Positions 60,421 through 64,000 of a stretch of DNA of 64,000 nt are shown here, one piece after another. The stretch is taken from NCBI GenBank assembly GCA_039881145.1, contig JAYKKI010000008.1, positions 35,069,501 through 35,133,500 of the forward strand, written 5' to 3'. The position numbers and the translations under genes are program-made. Source of the DNA: Druceiella hillmani (taxonomy: Eukaryota > Arthropoda > Insecta > Lepidoptera > Hepialidae). The notes under the pieces were generated by a model, which saw only the letters and a list, made by a program, of their open reading frames with translations, made no database searches and was not told where the DNA came from. The stretch's first letter is position 1. Every line of letters begins with the position of its first letter.

Positions 60421-63400
60421 AACTGTGAATAATGAATTTACACGAAATTAACACCAAATACATTCAAGGATTTTTACCCATTTATTTGTGAGAACTACTG
60501 TTAATATAAGACGAATTTTTTTTAAATTACACTCCTTTGTTATCGCGCGATAATTTAAGTTTATAATGTCACTCCTCACTTAAAAAAATAACCACATTAA
60601 CATTTTCCCACAAAAGAGGTCTTAGTTTATTCTACCGATTAAACTAATTAAACGTAATACCATAATTAACGCCAAAGACCAAACACAAGCGTAAACATTA
60701 GGTATTTAAAATATTTAATTTCAGCCACATTAATTATAATACATCGTAGAAAGCTTTTAGATGTAAATGTAAGTAAAAATAATTTACGTTAAGTACATGC
60801 AGAGTAGTATAACCAGAGACTAAGCTACAAATCTCATTAATATGAAGGGTATACAAAATTTGAGGCAAACATTTATTCTATTTGTCTCATCATAAACTGC
60901 TCATACTTATTTTATCTCATAATTTAATGTCAAGGCCTTAGATATGGAGTGAATATGTATGTGAGTATTTAGTGATGCTAGGTAAACCTTACTTAAATAT
61001 TTGTGTTTTGGTAGCTTTAAAGAGTTAATTAAATTTTATTTTTGATATTTTGTTAAACCAAAAGTTGTGGCATTGAATAAAAACTCTTCATAATCGTGTT
61101 AATAAAGTTTGAAATGACAATACCAACATAAATGTAGCGAAGTTAAAATCATGAAACGATGAATATTTTCATATATTTTATTTTCATAATTCGGTTTGAA
61201 GTATAGTTAATCTTCGTTTGCTATCAGTTAGGATTTAATTGCGGTATACGTATAATATTTATCGATGTCCCGATATATATTTCACTGACTTTTAATTATT
61301 TCTAACCATTGTAAGCTTTCTAATATTATAATATTTAGAAACTTTACAAGATCACTCATGCCTCCATGAGTATGTCTCTCACCGGAGATTTTCTTAAAAT
61401 TGTTTTTGTAGTGGAAATGTGAAATTTGTTGTAGTGAAAAAATTTACAATTAACGGTTTAAAATATTTGTACAAAAATGATATTTATAAATATTTTAGAG
61501 GGAGCAAATGGAATACAAAAAAGTTTTCTTTTAAATATTAGGTTTTACATATGATGGCAATTAAAACAGCGAGTTATTGGAACTTCACAGGCATTTTTCT
61601 AAAATTTGATGTAAGAAGGTTGCTGTTGAAGTTTTTTTTTAAAATATCTCCAAAAAATATGACATCCTCCAATCACTAAAATTGCTAAAGTTGTATAAAA
61701 ATTAGTATTTACCTAAAATAGCAGTTCCTTGAAATTTACGCTAAAGCTCTAAAGCTACAATGATGATTCGAAATCAATTACTCATTGAGAAATTCACGAT
61801 ACTTTTATGTCAGTGAAAATTACACCAACATATTACAAGTTAAAATTGATATTATTATATATAAATAGTTTAATAAAAACACTTTATTATTTTAAATATT
61901 AAGTCGCCAAATCGCAACTTTTTTGATAGCCAGATACAATTTTATTCTCTAATTGGTAAACAGCCATGTAAAGACGTTGCAGTACGCTTAAAAGTTTCAA
62001 CATTGTACAATGACATAGCGCATTATCAATATTAGGTAGTAATTTATTCTTGAAACTTTTCAATTTGAATTTAAGACAATAGAAATTTAATTAATATCCA
62101 GAATAAAAGTTGTAGCATCTTTAAAAAGCGGGAAAAGCGACTCGGTAAATTGCCAAAGAAATTATCAACTAACGGGTAAAATTGAGGTATGATTTTAAAT
62201 TCATTCAAATGTAATATGCCTAGTTACGTGATTACTGTTAAAATATATTATGTAATGTAAAAGATAAAATATAAAAGATAAGAAATGTCTTGGCATTTTT
62301 ACATAATTGTTTGTAAATTTACTAATGGTATAATAATAATCCCTAAGAGACCTACTCTTAGGGATTATTATATTAAGATCTACTTGTGACGTTCTTGAAA
62401 TTTATTGCTAAACTTTCTATTACATAAACTTTCTATTGTACAGTTTTCAAATTTACGATCTTTCATGTTATTGTGAGAACTATGTTACCTAAAATATTTC
62501 TCCTGTGTTTCAGTTTGTCCAATCCTGAGGTGCAAGGGTTCATTCGAAGGTCGCGGATTAATTTAAAGCAAGAGCGTCAACTAATTTAACGCAAGAGCAC
62601 TCAACTAATTTAATATCGGTCTTTACAGAAATCCAAAATTTACAGAAATATTAGCAGTTTCCCTTTTTAAGTTGAATATGACGCAAGTATGATTACTAAA
62701 TGCTTTTAGTGGTAGGCATTATAACTTTAATATCGGCTTCTATTTAAAATTTTTTTGGGAGTTGGTATCCAGTGAAATCTAGGGCTCATCTATATATATA
62801 TATAGGTTTTGGGTGTGGGTTTTATTTAATTTTTTTTTAATTATGCATTCTAATGGAAATATTATATTGCTCTTTGAGTCTGGCCGTTTAAAATATTATT
62901 GCATTTCGTTTAGTGCAACTGCCTCCGGATATAGTTTAAAATGATATAAATTCAACGAATTAACGTATTTTTAAAATAAGTATTGAGAATACTTAAACAC
63001 GCCTTAAGCTTTACGTTTTTTGTTTATTTTGATATTATATTTGTAGTTGCAAAAAGCATCGAAATAGTAAAGAAAATACTTATGAGTAAAGATATTTTTA
63101 GCAGCAAAATATTGTTAGGTTACATCGAAACGCGACTAATTTAATTGTATTGTCGCTCTGCGTTTAATTAGAACAAAACTTGTATTATTGTGATTTTGGC
63201 CGTGGTCATACCCTGTGACTACTTAACTAGTGACTTTAAAGAAAATATATTACCAAGGTATGAACATATAAAGAAGAAGAAATATCAACTAAAAGTTTTA
63301 AAAATAACAAAAGAAGAACCAATTTTTCAGGAGGTGGTTGTTATTGTTGAGGTAAAAAATAATAAAAAAACCATGGAAAATAGGAACAATGTCTGTTTCT

Positions 63401-63468
63401 ATCTATTTTAGATATAAGAGTGCAACAAATTTTCAAAGCTTACCAATTAAAATTTACAGATTTATTGA
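60421..63468. other. AT-rich spacer, no gene recognised
   Basis: No strong frames except a 73-codon plus frame 63190-63411 (MILAVVIPCDYLTSDFKEN), unrecognised. A hairpin AATAATCCCTAAGAG / CTCTTAGGGATTATT with a 5-base loop lies at 62335-62369. TCTATATATATATA at 62790 resembles a Helitron 5' end but no matching 3' end was found. Confidence 0.5.
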
Positions 63469-63684
63469 AATCTCTTCCTAAAATATAAAAAAAAAGAAGA
63501 TTTCCTTTCTTCGGACAAAGTATTACTGGATATTTCATCTTGTATATGTCTGGATTTTTTCAGAAAATCTTCTAATAGCCATTCGGACAGATTCCGGAAG
63601 CATATTAGAGAATTGGCGTCATGTCCTAAAGGCACGTGCTTAAAAATTAAACGATGTCTTCTAGGTTTCAAACAAAAAATATGA
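63469..63684 (+). other. Unidentified open frame overlapping the next by ATGA
   Basis: 71 codons without an ATG, open from a stop at 63466. The later part looks coding: RKSSNSHSDRFRKHIREL, CPKGTCLKIKRC. Its TGA (63682-63684) overlaps an internal ATG (63681) of the next frame. It may be the upstream part of the same protein before a frameshift, an exon end, or a separate reading frame. Confidence 0.3.
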
Positions 63685-64000
63685 GCGCAAAAGTTTACTA
63701 TGTCCTTATTAACTGGCAAAGGTATATTACTAAACCTTCTATACTGAAAGAAGTTTCTAACGAAAAGCTTGAATGTTTCATCGCCCAAGTAGAAGAAAAC
63801 CAAATAGCTATTTTCTGTGTGCCTGGTCGTATTCAAGCAATCAAGAGGGCAGTAAACTCTGTGACGGAAGCTGTAGGAATGTTGAGCACAAAATTAGCAT
63901 GTTCTTATCGCATCAAGAGATCTTATAAAAGCGCCGGTTTTCCATATCTTCCAAATTTACGCCAAAATTTGAAAGCTTTGGAAATGAGTATGATACACTG
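63654..64000 (+). CDS. Unidentified partial coding sequence running off the right edge
   Basis: Open for 115 codons from ATG at 63654 (second ATG at 63681) to the window end. Visible segments: KVYYVLINWQRYITKPSILK, EVSNEKLECFIAQVEENQIA, IFCVPGRIQAIKRAVNSVTE, AVGMLSTKLACSYRIKRSYK, SAGFPYLPNLRQNLKALEMS. Many codons start with G, residues are balanced and hydrophilic, and GC is above its surroundings, all coding-like. A 125-codon minus frame (63462-63836) overlaps it and is probably its shadow, though the strand is not certain. No domain, signal peptide or membrane segment is recognised. A transposon-encoded protein or the first exon of a host gene are both possible. Confidence 0.45.
   Translation, partial: MSSRFQTKNMSAKVYYVLINWQRYITKPSILKEVSNEKLECFIAQVEENQIAIFCVPGRIQAIKRAVNSVTEAVGMLSTKLACSYRIKRSYKSAGFPYLPNLRQNLKALEMSMIH

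Noticed and set aside
62786..62815. TCTATATATATATA as a Helitron 5' end
   Set aside because: TA-rich words are common here and no hairpin plus CTRR end follows at a plausible distance.
63462..63836. 125-codon minus frame at the right edge
   Set aside because: The plus frame over the same bases has more coding-like codon structure; I treat the minus frame as its shadow, with some doubt.

Overview
This window is AT-rich eukaryotic DNA with no intact, recognisable host gene, no tRNA or rRNA and no CRISPR. It reads as intergenic or intronic DNA of an insect, most likely a moth or butterfly. The lepidopteran call rests on memory of a dispersed repeat whose start (GTACCTCAAAAGG) and end (a GCGCGAGTC...CCGG-poly(T) type tail) are common in Lepidoptera, on LINE 3' fragments of types common there, and on Helitron and piggyBac relics. 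It is inference, not a database result.

The main architecture is an old, diverged tandem segmental duplication in the first 38 kb, all in one orientation. Block A lies at 1-1265, 15245-18040 and 36310-38553. Block B lies at 2968-7065 and 21622-24944. Block C lies at 10790-13440 and 24945-27420. A repeat-rich tail follows block C, made of modules D, E and F plus (TA)n arrays. Copies have diverged to roughly 80-90% identity by eye, with many indels. Later insertions separate them: a Helitron helicase relic in unit 1, a 519-bp non-autonomous Helitron in A2 whose empty site is visible in A3, a 3.7-kb segment present only in unit 1, and an extra inverted copy of part of C in unit 2.

Two observations stand out. 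First, inside block B one stretch of 168 bp (4950-5117 and 23661-23828) differs at only 2 positions, including 100 consecutive identical bases, although its flanks are much more diverged. It carries an octamer ATTTGCAT between inverted TAATCT sites and does not behave like coding sequence, so it is a candidate conserved regulatory element. Second, the Helitron at 15761-16279 can be delimited to the base by comparison with the other duplicate.

From 38.6 to 64 kb the DNA is mostly single-copy AT-rich sequence. It holds LINE 3' fragments (41.2-41.6 kb and 59.5-60.4 kb, minus strand), a piggyBac-like C-terminal cysteine cluster (53.6 kb), a 184-bp inverted-repeat MITE (51.6 kb), a 290-bp alternating purine-pyrimidine tract (42.2 kb), a nested 63-bp palindrome array (58.9-59.2 kb), two GC-richer islands with unidentified reading frames (55.7-57.0 kb), and an open reading frame with coding-like composition that runs off the right edge (63654-64000). 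That last frame is the best candidate for a real gene here, but I cannot name it.
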